From assembly GCA_021797385.1 (NCBI GenBank), contig JAJZZW010000129.1, positions 1 through 5,365 on the forward strand: DNA of 5,365 bases. The letters run 5' to 3'. The number at the start of each line of letters is the position of its first letter. The first letter of the stretch is position 1. The notes below the pieces were generated by a model. It saw only the letters and a program-made list of their open reading frames with translations. It ran no database searches and was not told where the DNA came from. Origin of the DNA: Thermoplasmata archaeon (GTDB lineage: Archaea > Thermoplasmatota > Thermoplasmata > Thermoplasmatales > Thermoplasmataceae). A program made the position numbers and the translations under genes. Below are positions 5,225-5,365 of this stretch, piece after piece.

Positions 5225-5365
5225 CTAAAAGAAGACGCGCTTTCCTGAGTAGGTAAGCTTTGTTCTTCCGAATTCATCCATTTTTCTCAATTGATCAATG
5301 GTAAAAACAGGACCATCACGGCATACCTGATAACCGTTTATTGAACAGGAATCACATATACCGAT
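5225..5365 (-). CDS. pyrK: Dihydroorotate dehydrogenase electron-transfer subunit, C-terminal end
   Basis: Only the last 46 residues are in the window; the 5' part lies beyond base 5365. The fragment begins IGICDSC and continues to QVCRDGPVF, the typical C-terminal [2Fe-2S] region of PyrK, with three cysteines visible (fragment residues 4, 7 and 15). The family pattern C-x4-C-x2-C predicts the fourth two residues upstream, outside the window. PyrK carries FAD and the cluster and passes electrons from PyrD's FMN to NAD+ in the fourth step of pyrimidine synthesis. The tail ends TYSGKRVFF before a TAG stop. A related ferredoxin-reductase-like sulfhydrogenase subunit is the main alternative, but the CRDGPVF motif favours PyrK. 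The four-Cys gene follows 33 nt downstream. Confidence 0.85.
   Translation of the reverse strand: MGICDSCSINGYQVCRDGPVFTIDQLRKMDEFGRTKLTYSGKRVFF

Overview
The window carries a branched-chain amino acid (valine/isoleucine) biosynthesis locus from what is most likely an archaeon. The archaeal reading rests on several signs. TATA-like boxes sit about 26 bp ahead of ATGs that lack a Shine-Dalgarno sequence, which fits leaderless transcripts. Genes inside the operon have strong GGAGGTGA-type ribosome sites and GTG starts. Codon use is rich in AGG/AGA and ATA. The IlvD and IlvC sequences resemble, from memory, those of thermoacidophilic and hyperthermophilic archaea. Thermoplasmata is my best guess, but I cannot confirm it without a search.

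Layout: (1) 1-1239, minus strand: ilvD (dihydroxy-acid dehydratase), cut off at its C-terminal end by the window edge. (2) 1240-1538: a 299-bp divergent intergenic region with a clear leaderless promoter for ilvD and a long, unexplained leader ahead of ilvB that contains 12-bp tandem repeats. (3) 1539-4549, plus strand: a tightly packed ilvB-ilvN-ilvC operon whose genes overlap by 29 and 8 nt. (4) 4550-4584: a short convergent junction with T-runs. (5) 4585-5191, minus strand: a DUF202 three-helix membrane protein and a small four-cysteine protein of unknown function. (6) 5225-5365, minus strand: the C-terminal end of PyrK, the iron-sulfur electron-transfer subunit of dihydroorotate dehydrogenase (pyrimidine synthesis).

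How the genes work together: IlvB and IlvN form acetolactate synthase (2 pyruvate to 2-acetolactate, or pyruvate plus 2-oxobutyrate to 2-aceto-2-hydroxybutyrate). IlvC isomerises and reduces the product to the dihydroxy acid. IlvD dehydrates that to 2-oxoisovalerate or 2-oxo-3-methylvalerate. Only the final transaminase is missing here, so the window encodes a nearly complete pathway split over two divergent transcripts that share one control region.

I found no mobile element, CRISPR array, tRNA or rRNA, and no clearly new system. The points most worth a second look are residue changes that predict how the pathway behaves (IlvC Glu52 at the cofactor loop, IlvN Asp32 at the valine site, IlvB Val482 at the substrate-preference site), the repeat-bearing leader of ilvB, and the four-Cys protein beside pyrK.
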